A DNA stretch of 38,435 nucleotides. Source: Opitutales bacterium. GTDB taxonomy: Bacteria; Verrucomicrobiota; Verrucomicrobiia; Opitutales; JAFGAQ01. Below are positions 1 to 8,585 of the stretch, one piece after another. The stretch covers positions 1 to 38,435 of the forward strand of contig JAKSBQ010000035.1 in the NCBI GenBank assembly GCA_022361075.1. The letters are read 5' to 3'. A model generated the notes under the pieces. It made no database searches. It saw only the letters and a program-made list of their open reading frames with translations, and was not told the origin of the DNA. Both the position numbers and the translations under genes were made by a program. Each line of letters starts with the position of its first letter. Positions within the stretch are counted from its first letter, which is position 1.

Positions 1-72
1 AAAGTGTTTGTAATTCCGGTGGATCGCGCTGTTCGTATCCGCACGGGCGAGGAGGACGCTGAAGCAATCTAA
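1..72 (+). CDS. C-terminal end of an unidentified protein (partial)
   Basis: Reading from base 1 gives 23 codons and a TAA at 70-72, with the C-terminal residues KVFVIPVDRAVRIRTGEEDA and then EAI. The gene begins outside the window. The tail is acidic and I do not recognise a family. The reading frame is supported by the strong terminator 25 bases after the stop. The call as real coding sequence is moderate because so little of it is present. Confidence 0.5.
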   Translation, partial: KVFVIPVDRAVRIRTGEEDAEAI

Positions 73-97
73 TAATTCAGAGATTTGGTAGTAGAGG

Positions 98-131
98 CCC
101 TCGGTAACATTTTTGCTGCCGAGGGTTTTTT
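98..131 (+). terminator. Rho-independent terminator
   Basis: CCCTCGG (98-104) pairs perfectly with CCGAGGG (119-125) across a 14-base loop and is followed by six T (126-131). It closes the partial gene ending at 72. It faces the end of the convergent DUF1801 gene (stop at 136), so it probably also limits read-through into that gene. Confidence 0.85.
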
Positions 132-135
132 AAAG

Positions 136-558
136 TCAATTTTGTGGCGCTTCTCTTATATCTTTCACCGATTCTTCGATCAGTTCGCGCAGAACCGTCA
201 TGTCGACATCGGCGAGTTTGTTGATGTAAAGGCAGGCCTTTCCTGTTTTACATTTACCCAGCCTCGTGAGCGATTCAGGATCCCAACCTTCCTTGCAATC
301 CATCAGGTAAAGGCTTAAACTAGCCTTTCTAGGGGAAAATCCGACAAGAAACCAGTCCCCTTCGCGTCCTGATTCGTATTTGTAATGATGGGTTCCAAAA
401 CCGATGATGCTTGGGCCCCACATTTTTGCGGGCTCACCAGTGACCTCCTCCATCAGTTTGAGGAGTACATAAGAGTCTTTCTTTTTAGTTTCGGAGGTGA
501 CTCGCTCGAGAAACTCAGTGACGTCCTGGTCGTTAGGTTTGGTTTTAAGTTCAGACAT
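136..558 (-). CDS. DUF1801 domain protein
   Basis: A 140-residue cytosolic protein with no signal peptide. The segment AKMWGPSIIGFGTHHYKYES followed by GREGDWFLVGFSPRKASLSLYLM is the typical core of the DUF1801 (YdhG-like) family, whose biochemical role is not established. The protein is full length for the family. It lies 22 bases after the S41 peptidase gene on the same strand, so the two are probably co-transcribed. A perfect 6-bp palindrome occupies the spacer directly before the ATG, and no clear Shine-Dalgarno sequence is present. Family assignment is firm; function is unknown. Confidence 0.85.
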   Translation of the reverse strand: MSELKTKPNDQDVTEFLERVTSETKKKDSYVLLKLMEEVTGEPAKMWGPSIIGFGTHHYKYESGREGDWFLVGFSPRKASLSLYLMDCKEGWDPESLTRLGKCKTGKACLYINKLADVDMTVLRELIEESVKDIREAPQN

Positions 559-573
559 GCTCTAAATTAGAGC
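559..573. repeat. Short perfect palindrome abutting the DUF1801 start codon
   Basis: GCTCTA (559-564), loop AAT, TAGAGC (568-573). It fills most of the 22-bp spacer between the S41 peptidase stop and the DUF1801 ATG. In the minus-strand transcript it would form a small hairpin ending next to the start codon. It could be an operator or a translational element, or chance. Confidence 0.35.
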
Positions 574-580
574 GCGTTCC

Positions 581-1741
581 TTAAATCTCAAGTAGTGCCG
601 TTTGTAAAACTGGATCGACCCCTTTTCGCAATTGTTCAAGGGAAGCTCGTTTAACCCAAACGTCTGGTCTCACCCCTAGGCCCTCCAGCGCATTACCATT
701 CGGATTGACGTAATTGCGAGTGCTGATTTGGAGAACACCCCCTCCTGCCAGAGGCCAGTTAGGACTGATCAGGACTTTGCCGGCACTAAGATTTTGAGCG
801 ATCACCTTTGCTTTCCCGTGATGTTGCAAAACTGAAGCAAGAATCTCGGAGCAACTTGAAGTCCGTTCTCCCGTCAGAAGAGTAATCGACCAGTGATGGA
901 TTGGTGATTGAACGTCAACTTCGACGGACCACTGTTCTTCGGATTGATTGCGACTCACAAGTGTGCCCAGTTTAGTTCCTTTTTGGAGCAAATAGGGGAA
1001 GAGTTGGTCCAGCTCTTTGATTCGGCCACCCAGATTCCATCGCAAATCGATGATCAATTTATCCGTTTTTGGGTGTTTTTGGACTTCTTTCAATATCCAC
1101 TCTGTCAGTCCAGTGTCGAAAGAATCGAACCTGAGATAAAGCGTATCCTCCTCAAGTAATGCGGAATATCTTTGTTCTGACTCATTTTCGATAAGTTCAG
1201 GCGAAATGGTGCGTTCGATCACATGATCAGTCGGGTCGAGGAAGCGGTAGCGGGTGTCCCATCCTTTGGAACCATCTTCCAGTATAATCCAGCCTTTTTG
1301 GATGCCAGCTCTCTCTGCCGGACTGTTTGGAAGCACTTGCGCGACTATTTTCTGCTCGGACAGTTCAGTGGTGATCATCCCGGTCCCAATTTTCAGACTT
1401 CCCTTTGACTGTTGGACTTCATGTGGTGCCAATACAAACGTGTGAGCGTCACCCAATTCGTTCACCATTTTTTTGAGGGCCAGGTAGGTGTGACGATAAT
1501 CCGTAGTATTTATGACAGAGTCTTTGTGGGTTTCGGTTATAATATTCCAGTCCCTGCCTCGAAATTCTGGATCAAAATAGTTTTCACCAACCAACTCAGC
1601 CACTCGCTGATGAGCGGAAACCGGATCTATAACGTTCGATGTGAGCCCCTCTTCTAATGTTTTGCAGCCGTTTCCGAGAAGCAGGACCACCATTAAACCA
1701 AGGACGGCAAAGCATTGTCGGTGCTGGAAAAGAAAAGGCAT
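581..1741 (-). CDS. S41 family peptidase (PDZ plus tail-specific protease fold), probable lipoprotein
   Basis: A 386-residue exported protein. Residues 1-26 form a hydrophobic signal ending in LLLGNGC, a weak lipobox, so it may be a periplasmic lipoprotein. A PDZ-like stretch (AQVLPNSPAERAGIQKGWII) precedes the S41 core. There, IDLRWNLGG matches the family's DLRxNxGG strand, and TSSCSEI matches the SASASE nucleophile motif, so the serine before the cysteine is the likely nucleophile. A lysine in NLSAGKVL is the likely general base. These proteases belong to the C-terminal processing peptidase / tricorn-core group; the substrate is not evident. It is upstream of DUF1801 in a probable two-gene unit and divergent from the GH3 gene. 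The start at ATG 1741 places the signal peptide correctly. Confidence 0.85.
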   Translation of the reverse strand: MPFLFQHRQCFAVLGLMVVLLLGNGCKTLEEGLTSNVIDPVSAHQRVAELVGENYFDPEFRGRDWNIITETHKDSVINTTDYRHTYLALKKMVNELGDAHTFVLAPHEVQQSKGSLKIGTGMITTELSEQKIVAQVLPNSPAERAGIQKGWIILEDGSKGWDTRYRFLDPTDHVIERTISPELIENESEQRYSALLEEDTLYLRFDSFDTGLTEWILKEVQKHPKTDKLIIDLRWNLGGRIKELDQLFPYLLQKGTKLGTLVSRNQSEEQWSVEVDVQSPIHHWSITLLTGERTSSCSEILASVLQHHGKAKVIAQNLSAGKVLISPNWPLAGGGVLQISTRNYVNPNGNALEGLGVRPDVWVKRASLEQLRKGVDPVLQTALLEI

Positions 1742-1894
1742 ACGTCGAGGTTTATGTAAAATATCTATAAAAATGGCAAGTTCTAGTTAAGTGCTTGGGT
1801 TTACTCATATTTAAGAGTGAGGAAAATCGGCCTTTTGAATTGCGCCGGGAAAAAATGCGAACTGCTTTTAATCTCTGCAAATTCCCGAATACCC

Positions 1895-4066
1895 ATGAAG
1901 TTATTGTCAAAAATAGCCCTATTTGGGGCGTTTACCCTTTGTAACCTGCTAGGTGCCGATCAGAAAATCGAAGCACAGATCGAAGAATTGCTGTCGCAGA
2001 TGACACTCGAGGAAAAGGTACGAATGTGTCATGCACAGTCGAAGTTTAGTGCGGCTGGAGTATCCCGAATCGGTGTGCCTGAGCTTTGGCTCTCAGACGG
2101 TCCGCATGGGGTGAGACCTGAGATCGCGTGGGACAGTTGGAGCCACGCGGGATGGACAAATGACTTTTGCACGGCCTTCCCCGCATTGACCTGTCTTGCG
2201 GCGACTTTCAATCCTGAGCTTTCCTATGAATATGGCGTTGCGTTGGGTGAGGAGTCCCTGTACCGGGAAAAAGATATCATCCTAGGGCCAGGAGTGAACA
2301 TCTATCGAACTCCTTTGAACGGTCGTAATTTTGAGTACATGGGGGAGGACCCTTATCTGGCGTCCCAGATGGTAGTGCCTTATGTCCAGGGTGTTCAATC
2401 TAATGGAGTGGCTGCCTGTGTGAAACATTTGGTTTTGAACAATCAAGAGCACTGGAGGCATGAAGTGAATGTTGAGATTTCTGAGCGTGCGCTCCGGGAG
2501 ATTTATCTGCCAGCATTTAAAGCTGCCATTGTTGAAGGAGGAGCGTGGTCAGTGATGGGAGCATATAATTTGTTCAGAGGACAGCATTGTTGTCATAATG
2601 AACTATTATTGAATCATATTTTGAAGGATGAGTGGGGATTTGACGGGATTGTTGTCAGCGACTGGGGCGGGACCTATGATACAACAGAAGCCGCGCTTTA
2701 TGGGTTGGACCTCGAGATGGGGACGGGAACGAATGGCCTTACATTTTCAGAAGATAATGCCTATGACAATTATTACCTGGCGCTGCCCTTTTTGGACAAA
2801 ATCAAGAAAGGGGAGATTTCTGAGTCGGTACTCGATGATAAAGTGAGGCGTTTGTTGAGGTTAAGGCTTCGTACCAATATGGATCGCTCGCGGGGTTTTG
2901 GGAGGATGATGTGTGAGGATCATTCGAGGGTCGCACGAAGTGTGGCCACTGAAGGAATGGTGTTATTAAAAAATGAAAATGACTTTTTTCCGCTCGACGC
3001 AGGGGCCTCAATTACAATTGCAGTTATTGGAGAAAATGCGACCAGGATGATGACTATCGGGGGAGGTTCGTCAGAGTTGAAGGCAAAGTATGAGATCTCA
3101 CCTCTAGAGGGTATTCAAAAGCGTTTTAAAAATGCGAAAATTGTGCACTCGATGGGTTATGGTTCGGGCGAATCGGATTACGACGTTGTTTTGCCATCAC
3201 CTTACGATGCAGAAGCTCTGAAAAAGGATGCCTTGGAGGTCGCGGCGAACGCGGATTTTGTTCTTTTCTTTGGTGGATTAAACAAGAGCCATAACCAGGA
3301 TTGCGAAGGAGCTGATCGCTTGCAGTTAGGTTTACCTTTTGGACAAGATGAACTCATCACGGACTTGCTCAAAGTAAATCCCAACATGGCAGTGCTACTG
3401 ATTAGTGGTAACGCTGTTGAAATGCCGTGGATTGATGAAGTGGCCGCGATTTTTCAGGTCTGGTATCTCGGCAGTGAGACGGGGTATGCAATAGCAGATG
3501 TTCTTTCGGGGGACGTAACTCCGTCAGGAAAGCTACCATTCACTTTTCCGAAAAAACTGGAAGACAATCCTGCCCATCGTTTTGGGGAGAAGTCCTATCC
3601 TGGGATCGATCACGAACAAGAGTATATGGAAGATATCTTTGTTGGATATCGAGGGCATGATGAATTCGGGATAGAACCACTATTTCCGTTTGGTTTCGGA
3701 TTGAGCTATACGGACTTCGAAATCTCTGATGTGACTGTAGATGATAGTGAGATTGCGATCGATGGGAACATTCGGCTCCGATGCAAGCTCACCAACACAG
3801 GGCCTGTGAAAGGAGCCGAAACTGTTCAAGTCTATGTCGGCAAATCGAATTCTAAAGTGAAGCGCGTGAAAAAAGCTCTCAAGGGATTCAAGAAGGTTTC
3901 AGTAGATGCAGGAGAAAGTGAACTGGTAACGGTCACCATCCCCGTGAAAGACTTGGCTTACTATGAAACTGCTTCAAAAAGTTGGGTGGTTGAGACAGGG
4001 GACTACAGGCTTTGGGTAGGAAATTCATCTGCGTCTGGCATGAGCAAAACATTTCGCGTAAAATAG
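1895..4066 (+). CDS. Exported beta-glucosidase, glycoside hydrolase family 3
   Basis: The chosen ATG at 1895 gives 723 residues starting with a signal peptide (MKLLSKIALFGAFTLCNLLG). An upstream GTG at 1817 would bury that signal and is rejected. Domain order is the GH3 N-terminal barrel (about 25-310), the GH3 C-terminal alpha/beta sandwich (about 350-585) and a fibronectin-III-like domain (about 620-715). The catalytic nucleophile is Asp256 in GFDGIVVSDWGG; NFEYMGEDPYL, CVKHLVLNNQE and SDGPHG are further family motifs. It should release terminal beta-linked glucose (or xylose) from plant or algal oligosaccharides in the periplasm or outside the cell. It stands alone as a transcription unit, divergent from the S41 gene. 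Exact sugar preference cannot be read from the sequence. Confidence 0.93.
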   Translation: MKLLSKIALFGAFTLCNLLGADQKIEAQIEELLSQMTLEEKVRMCHAQSKFSAAGVSRIGVPELWLSDGPHGVRPEIAWDSWSHAGWTNDFCTAFPALTCLAATFNPELSYEYGVALGEESLYREKDIILGPGVNIYRTPLNGRNFEYMGEDPYLASQMVVPYVQGVQSNGVAACVKHLVLNNQEHWRHEVNVEISERALREIYLPAFKAAIVEGGAWSVMGAYNLFRGQHCCHNELLLNHILKDEWGFDGIVVSDWGGTYDTTEAALYGLDLEMGTGTNGLTFSEDNAYDNYYLALPFLDKIKKGEISESVLDDKVRRLLRLRLRTNMDRSRGFGRMMCEDHSRVARSVATEGMVLLKNENDFFPLDAGASITIAVIGENATRMMTIGGGSSELKAKYEISPLEGIQKRFKNAKIVHSMGYGSGESDYDVVLPSPYDAEALKKDALEVAANADFVLFFGGLNKSHNQDCEGADRLQLGLPFGQDELITDLLKVNPNMAVLLISGNAVEMPWIDEVAAIFQVWYLGSETGYAIADVLSGDVTPSGKLPFTFPKKLEDNPAHRFGEKSYPGIDHEQEYMEDIFVGYRGHDEFGIEPLFPFGFGLSYTDFEISDVTVDDSEIAIDGNIRLRCKLTNTGPVKGAETVQVYVGKSNSKVKRVKKALKGFKKVSVDAGESELVTVTIPVKDLAYYETASKSWVVETGDYRLWVGNSSASGMSKTFRVK

Positions 4067-4375
4067 CCTTTTTATGCCATATGGTTTCTGGGGAATTGTC
4101 AGAATTTTGAAATTATTTAGTTTGTTAATGATCTTCATAAATTCTTCTAGATAAATACTTTAATGAGATTATTATAAAACCATATGGCAATAATATTGTT
4201 CGTTTTGGGATTACTTGATCGAAATTAGTCTGCAGATGTTCTTTTTCTGGAATCGCATATGTTTCAGGCGACGAAAGTGACACATTTTACCTCTTAGAAA
4301 TTCAAGCAAAGACAGCGATGATTACTCCCTGGATCATCAGAGAGGTGTTGGAATTACTCACATAATTTTACGCGA
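4067..4375. other. AT-rich intergenic region between convergent genes, with a spaced inverted repeat
   Basis: 309 bases without a plausible gene. The 13-mer TGCCATATGGTTT (4075-4087) recurs as its exact reverse complement AAACCATATGGCA (4177-4189). Each copy holds the 8-bp palindrome CCATATGG. The first copy starts 9 bases after the GH3 stop. No T-tailed hairpin terminator is evident for either flanking gene, and no RNA gene was recognised. Confidence 0.5.
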
Positions 4376-4753
4376 TCAGAGAATTCTTTTGGCTCCCGAA
4401 TAGATCGATTCGATTTTGACTACTGCGGCAGCTCGTCCGGGCAAAGTATGAGGGTTGATGTATTTCATCGCTTCGAAAATCTTACCTTCTGTTTCCAAAT
4501 GTATTGAACCTTTGATTTGGAAGGAATCTCGATCGGGAGTGAGAAACAAAACGCTGGCCTGTGTTCCGAGCAAAATGTTTTTGCGTGTTTTGTGAAAGAA
4601 ATTGTCAGCGATGAAAAAGGTATGATCATCGAAAAATCCTCCTATTGTGAAATAGATCGAATTGGGTCGGCCGTTTTCATCGACGGTGGTGAGAACCGGT
4701 GCTCCCTGCCTCGCTTCCCACTTGGATCTAACTAAATCAAATTCCGCTGCCAT
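4376..4753 (-). CDS. PPOX-family flavin-binding split-barrel protein
   Basis: A 125-residue cytosolic protein resembling pyridoxamine 5'-phosphate oxidase-like split-barrel proteins. APVLTTVDENGRPNSIYFTI is the characteristic first hairpin, followed by a 'disclose-and-compare' strand (FFIADNFFHKTRKNILLG) typical of FMN or F420 binding members. Such proteins reduce or oxidise small molecules with a flavin, but the substrate is unknown here. A strong Shine-Dalgarno (GAGGAGGAG, 9 bases before the ATG) supports the start. It follows the response-regulator gene by 13 bases on the same strand, so the two are very likely one operon. Confidence 0.8.
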   Translation of the reverse strand: MAAEFDLVRSKWEARQGAPVLTTVDENGRPNSIYFTIGGFFDDHTFFIADNFFHKTRKNILLGTQASVLFLTPDRDSFQIKGSIHLETEGKIFEAMKYINPHTLPGRAAAVVKIESIYSGAKRIL

Positions 4754-4766
4754 AATAAGCTCCTCC

Positions 4767-5909
4767 TCATCTGGAGACTCTGACTTTTACCATATACTCG
4801 ATTTCTCCCTCGTCAGAGAAATTCACTAATCGATTTCGGACGGCCTCATTTACACGATATCCCTTGGAAACGATCAGAACGCCGTCCTTAGTTTTCACAT
4901 CTTCCTCAATCCACATGCCGTTTTTGATTTTGTCGATTTCCAGATCAATCACTTTTGATTTGGGCTGGATGACCTCAACCTCCTTGAATGCTTCGATTAG
5001 GACTGCAGGAAAGTCTTCTTTAGATTCTTCAAGAATCTCGATGGCCTGATCCCTGTCTCTTCCTTTTCTAATGAGGAGTTCAAAAGTCGTAACGAATTTT
5101 ATAACTGCTGAGTGTATTGCAATTGCCTCTCCATTTTCGAATCCTTCCTTGTCGATGCGTTGAGAAGCAGCAATGAGAGTGTTACCGATATGTTCTAATC
5201 GTGGAATATTACGCAAAATACTCAGTGAAATCTGTGGATGATTACGGACCATGGACTCTTCTTTTGGTGTGAGTGTGTCGTCCCAATAATATCGTTCCAG
5301 TATGAGTTCAGGTATTGTAATGCATCCTAACTGCGAAAGTTGCGCGGCGATATCGAGATTCCATATTGCCGGAGCATCTATTTCCTTGCCCAATTTAATC
5401 GCGTATTCGCGGACATGTTGGCTCAGTGAGAAAGCTACTCCATTTGTAATTTCGAGAATCTTCATGAGCGCATCGACACTTTGTGACAGCGTATTCTGAA
5501 CCACTTCACGATCCGCTGCCATCTGGTGAAAATACTCTACTGCATCATTAACGGTTTTGTTGAAAACAGGAGGATTGATCGGCTTACGGATGAAGCGAAA
5601 TATTCCTATCTGATTTAGAATTTCTGCGATATAGGCTATGTCGTTGCTCCCGGTCAAAAGTATGCGTGTGATATCGGGGTATTCGCGTTGCATCAATCCC
5701 AGTAGCTGGAGGCCATCCATTTCTGGCATGATCATGTCGCTGACGATCACCTTGATCTGGTAATCTTTGGATTTGAGAACCTCCAACGCCATTTTGCCAC
5801 TTACAGCAGGCACAAACTCGAAATGCTTATCATCCAGTGAGTTGCGAATGATTTTGAGCAACAGGTTGTCATCATCAACAACCAGAATTTGGGGTCTCTC
5901 GGGGCTCAC
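4767..5909 (-). CDS. Response regulator with degenerate HD-GYP output domain
   Basis: 380 residues starting at GTG. The receiver domain (about 6-125) is complete: acidic pocket Asp12-14, phosphoacceptor Asp58 in SDMIMPEMDG, Thr86 and Lys109. The middle region (about 145-290) aligns with the HD-GYP phosphodiesterase fold of RpfG-like proteins. However, the HD of HDIGKIGIP is replaced (QLGCITIPELIL), and the HHExxDGxGYP loop is absent (ASQRIDKEGF in its place), so c-di-GMP hydrolysis is unlikely. A C-terminal domain of about 70 residues (about 310-380) is beta-rich (GMWIEEDVKTKDGVLIVSKG). It sits upstream of the PPOX gene in a probable operon; no cognate kinase is adjacent. It may act as a scaffold or c-di-GMP sensor. 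Confidence 0.8.
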   Translation of the reverse strand: MSPERPQILVVDDDNLLLKIIRNSLDDKHFEFVPAVSGKMALEVLKSKDYQIKVIVSDMIMPEMDGLQLLGLMQREYPDITRILLTGSNDIAYIAEILNQIGIFRFIRKPINPPVFNKTVNDAVEYFHQMAADREVVQNTLSQSVDALMKILEITNGVAFSLSQHVREYAIKLGKEIDAPAIWNLDIAAQLSQLGCITIPELILERYYWDDTLTPKEESMVRNHPQISLSILRNIPRLEHIGNTLIAASQRIDKEGFENGEAIAIHSAVIKFVTTFELLIRKGRDRDQAIEILEESKEDFPAVLIEAFKEVEVIQPKSKVIDLEIDKIKNGMWIEEDVKTKDGVLIVSKGYRVNEAVRNRLVNFSDEGEIEYMVKVRVSR

Positions 5910-5994
5910 TGACCAGAGACGGTAGTGTTTGCAGGGAAAACAGTCAAATCCGTTTGCAAGAAACCCAGTGCACTAGATCTCGCAATTGGAATTC

Positions 5995-7422
5995 CTATTT
6001 TTCTACCGGAACTAATCTGTAGATGCTTCCTTTTCGAGGACTACCTCCGTTAAGGGACAGGTAAAGTGATCCTTCAGGCCCGTTGGCAATATCCCGGATC
6101 CTTCCTTGATTTTTTAAAACGATTTCGTCACTAATCACTTCACCATCTTTGAGCTCGATACGGTGAAGCTCCTGAGAGGCCATGCCGGACACGAAAAGAT
6201 TGTGTTTCCAGTCTGGAAACAAATCTCCCTCGTAGAATTCGATTCCACACACGGCGATAGAGGGTGTCCAGTATTTCACGGGTTGTTCCATTCCTTCCTG
6301 ATGAGTTTTGTCTGTGATAGGAGTTCCGTTGTAGTTCATCCCGTAGGTGATGGTGGGCCAGCCGTAATTTTTCCCACCTTCGATGATATTGAGTTCATCT
6401 CCTCCCCTCGGGCCATGCTCGGTGGACCATATTTGTTTAGTGATCGGATGTTGATCTAAACCTTGAGGGTTTCTGTTTCCATAGGTCCAGATCGTGGGGT
6501 AGGCGTCTTTGACTCCGATAAATGGGTTATTTTCGGGAACTCGTCCGTCATCATGAATACGGTGATGTTTCCCGTTCGGCTTACTGAGATCCTGGGCCAT
6601 TTGTTGTCGACCGCGGTCACCGATTGAAAAAAACAGATAACCGTCTTGAAAAACGAATCTCGTGCCAAAGTGGGCACCAGCGCTCGTGTGAAATTCTCCG
6701 GGAACGTGAAAGATGTTCTCTTGGTCGACCCATTGCCCGTCGCTAATTCTGCCCCGAACGATGGCGGTCATCCCTGCTTCGTTTCCGTTTTCAGTGGCGC
6801 CGACTGTCTCACTGTAACCTAGATAAATCCAACCGTTTTCTTGATAGTCAGGATGAACTGCGACCTCTAGCAAGCCACCTTGCCCCCTTTGCCAGATTGC
6901 TGGTATCCCGTCGACTTTTTGTTTCTTCCCATTTTCGAAAAGGTAGAGATCCCCTTGTCTCTCGGTGAATAGGAAAGAGCCGTTAGGCAAGAAATCGATT
7001 GCCCAGATGATTCCGTTCCCATCCAAAACTTTCTCGAGTGTAAACTGATGGTCTTCACTCTGGAAAACACCATCCTGAGGTTTAAGCGATTCTTCAACTT
7101 GTTGTTTTTTGGCCAATTGGCCTTGCTCCCGAATATAGATCACGAGTGCTCGGATTTGCTCAGGCGTGAGGACTCCTTTGTATGGAATCATCCCATTTTC
7201 TAATATTCCCTCCGAAATCACACGTGTTAAGTCTTCGTCGGTACCTCCGTATTTCCAGACATCGTCGATGAGGGACTCTCCTTCACCACCTCGAAGATCC
7301 TCTCCGTGACACGCGGCACAGTAAGTTTGATAAAGTTTGTCAATTTCGCCGGTTCCGATTCGATTTTGGGCAAAAGCCGTAGTTGCAATGAATATCGCAA
7401 AAATAATGGGGGTGTTTTTCAT
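5995..7422 (-). CDS. Cytochrome c / PQQ-dependent sugar dehydrogenase fusion
   Basis: From ATG 7422 the protein has 475 residues and a clear signal peptide (MKNTPIIFAIFIATTAFAQ). A longer frame to 7497 would hide it. Residues about 27-110 are a c-type cytochrome with the haem motif CAACH (Cys35, Cys38, His39) and a likely Met ligand in ENGMIPYKG. The rest is the six-bladed propeller of soluble aldose sugar dehydrogenases (Glucose/Sorbosone dehydrogenase family). SAGAHFGTRFVF carries the likely catalytic His, and NRNPQGL and STEHGPRGGDE are family motifs. It should oxidise sugars in the periplasm using PQQ and pass electrons through its own haem to the respiratory chain. PQQ synthesis genes are not in the window. 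The gene is divergent from hflK and stands alone. Confidence 0.88.
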   Translation of the reverse strand: MKNTPIIFAIFIATTAFAQNRIGTGEIDKLYQTYCAACHGEDLRGGEGESLIDDVWKYGGTDEDLTRVISEGILENGMIPYKGVLTPEQIRALVIYIREQGQLAKKQQVEESLKPQDGVFQSEDHQFTLEKVLDGNGIIWAIDFLPNGSFLFTERQGDLYLFENGKKQKVDGIPAIWQRGQGGLLEVAVHPDYQENGWIYLGYSETVGATENGNEAGMTAIVRGRISDGQWVDQENIFHVPGEFHTSAGAHFGTRFVFQDGYLFFSIGDRGRQQMAQDLSKPNGKHHRIHDDGRVPENNPFIGVKDAYPTIWTYGNRNPQGLDQHPITKQIWSTEHGPRGGDELNIIEGGKNYGWPTITYGMNYNGTPITDKTHQEGMEQPVKYWTPSIAVCGIEFYEGDLFPDWKHNLFVSGMASQELHRIELKDGEVISDEIVLKNQGRIRDIANGPEGSLYLSLNGGSPRKGSIYRLVPVEK

Positions 7423-7601
7423 TCCTTGGATCTTAAATGGGCTGAGGAAGGAATCAAACGAGTGTGACGAAAATTCGAATATTTGGAGCCCATTCAAGTT
7501 AAAAATTTCGTAACAAGGGCATTAATCCATCTGTTAATTGGATTCCCTGTTTGCTCACTAATCATAACCTGATAGCCTAGGTCCAATAGTTTTCAATATT
7601 T

Positions 7602-8585
7602 ATGTCTGAACAAACCGCGATACCCGTATCCCCGAATGCTTATTTCAAGCAGGGAGCAGTCATCGTAATTGTCATCGCCCTCATCTACGCAGCCGTGTCT
7701 TCTTTTTACACGGTGGAGTCTGAAGAGCAGGCTGTGGTATTACGATTTGGAAAATACCATGCGATCACCGATCCCGGATTGCATTTTAAAATACCTTTTG
7801 GAGTGGACCGAGCCATTCGCGTGGCAACCCGTCGACAACACAAGGAAGAGTTTGGTTACCGAACCCGCTCGGCTCGTCAAGGAAGTCCAACTCGATATGA
7901 CTCCGGAGGTTATCCGGAGGAGTCGTTGATGGTGACCGGAGATCTCAATGCCGCCCAGGTGGAATGGAGTGTGCAATATCTTATTCAGGATCCTAGAGCG
8001 TTTCTTTTTAATGTGAGAGAGCCTGTGGCAACGATGAGAGACGCTTCTGAATCGGTGATGAGACAGGTTGTGGGAGACCGAACGGTTGACGAAGTGATCA
8101 CCGTAGGACGTCAGGAGATCCAGTATCAGACCCTCCTTCGTCTTCAGCAGTTGATGGACGAATATGAAATGGGCATCAAGATCGATCAGGTGGTTCTCCA
8201 GGATGTCAGTCCGCCTAGTCCAGTCGCTCCTTCTTTTAATGCGGTCAATGAAGCTCAGCAAGAACGTGAACGTATGATAAACGAAGCCCGAGCTCAATAC
8301 AACAAGGCGGTGCCACGTGCCAGAGGCCAAGCCGAACAACTTATCCAGTCTGCGCTCGGTTATGCAACTGAACGTGTCAATCGAAGTAAAGGGGATGCCA
8401 GTCGATTTGATTCCATGCTTGTCGAGTATCTCAAGGCACCTGAAGTGACACGTCGGAGAATGTATCTCGAAACTATGCAGGGTGTTTTACCGAAGTTAGG
8501 GCGAAAAATCATTGTAGATGATGAAGCAACTTCAGTGCTTCCACTCTTGCAAATTGGTGAAGGAAACACGGAGGTGAACCGATGA
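7602..8585 (+). CDS. hflK: HflK, SPFH-domain modulator of FtsH
   Basis: A 327-residue protein with one N-terminal transmembrane helix (about 18-36) and a large SPFH/Band-7 domain. EEQAVVLRFGKYHAITDPGLHFKIPF is the expected HflK strand set (split here for reading: EEQAVVLRFGKY, then DPGLHFKIPF). The second half contains the coiled-coil stretch rich in Glu, Arg and Ala. With HflC it forms the membrane cage that surrounds and modulates the AAA protease FtsH. Its stop overlaps the hflC start by four bases (ATGA), the usual translational coupling of this pair. No strong Shine-Dalgarno precedes the ATG. Confidence 0.9.
   Translation: MSEQTAIPVSPNAYFKQGAVIVIVIALIYAAVSSFYTVESEEQAVVLRFGKYHAITDPGLHFKIPFGVDRAIRVATRRQHKEEFGYRTRSARQGSPTRYDSGGYPEESLMVTGDLNAAQVEWSVQYLIQDPRAFLFNVREPVATMRDASESVMRQVVGDRTVDEVITVGRQEIQYQTLLRLQQLMDEYEMGIKIDQVVLQDVSPPSPVAPSFNAVNEAQQERERMINEARAQYNKAVPRARGQAEQLIQSALGYATERVNRSKGDASRFDSMLVEYLKAPEVTRRRMYLETMQGVLPKLGRKIIVDDEATSVLPLLQIGEGNTEVNR

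Noticed and set aside
7740-8339. 199-codon frame on the minus strand within hflK
   Set aside because: It is antisense to a well-conserved SPFH gene and its His/Arg/Ser-rich translation resembles no family.
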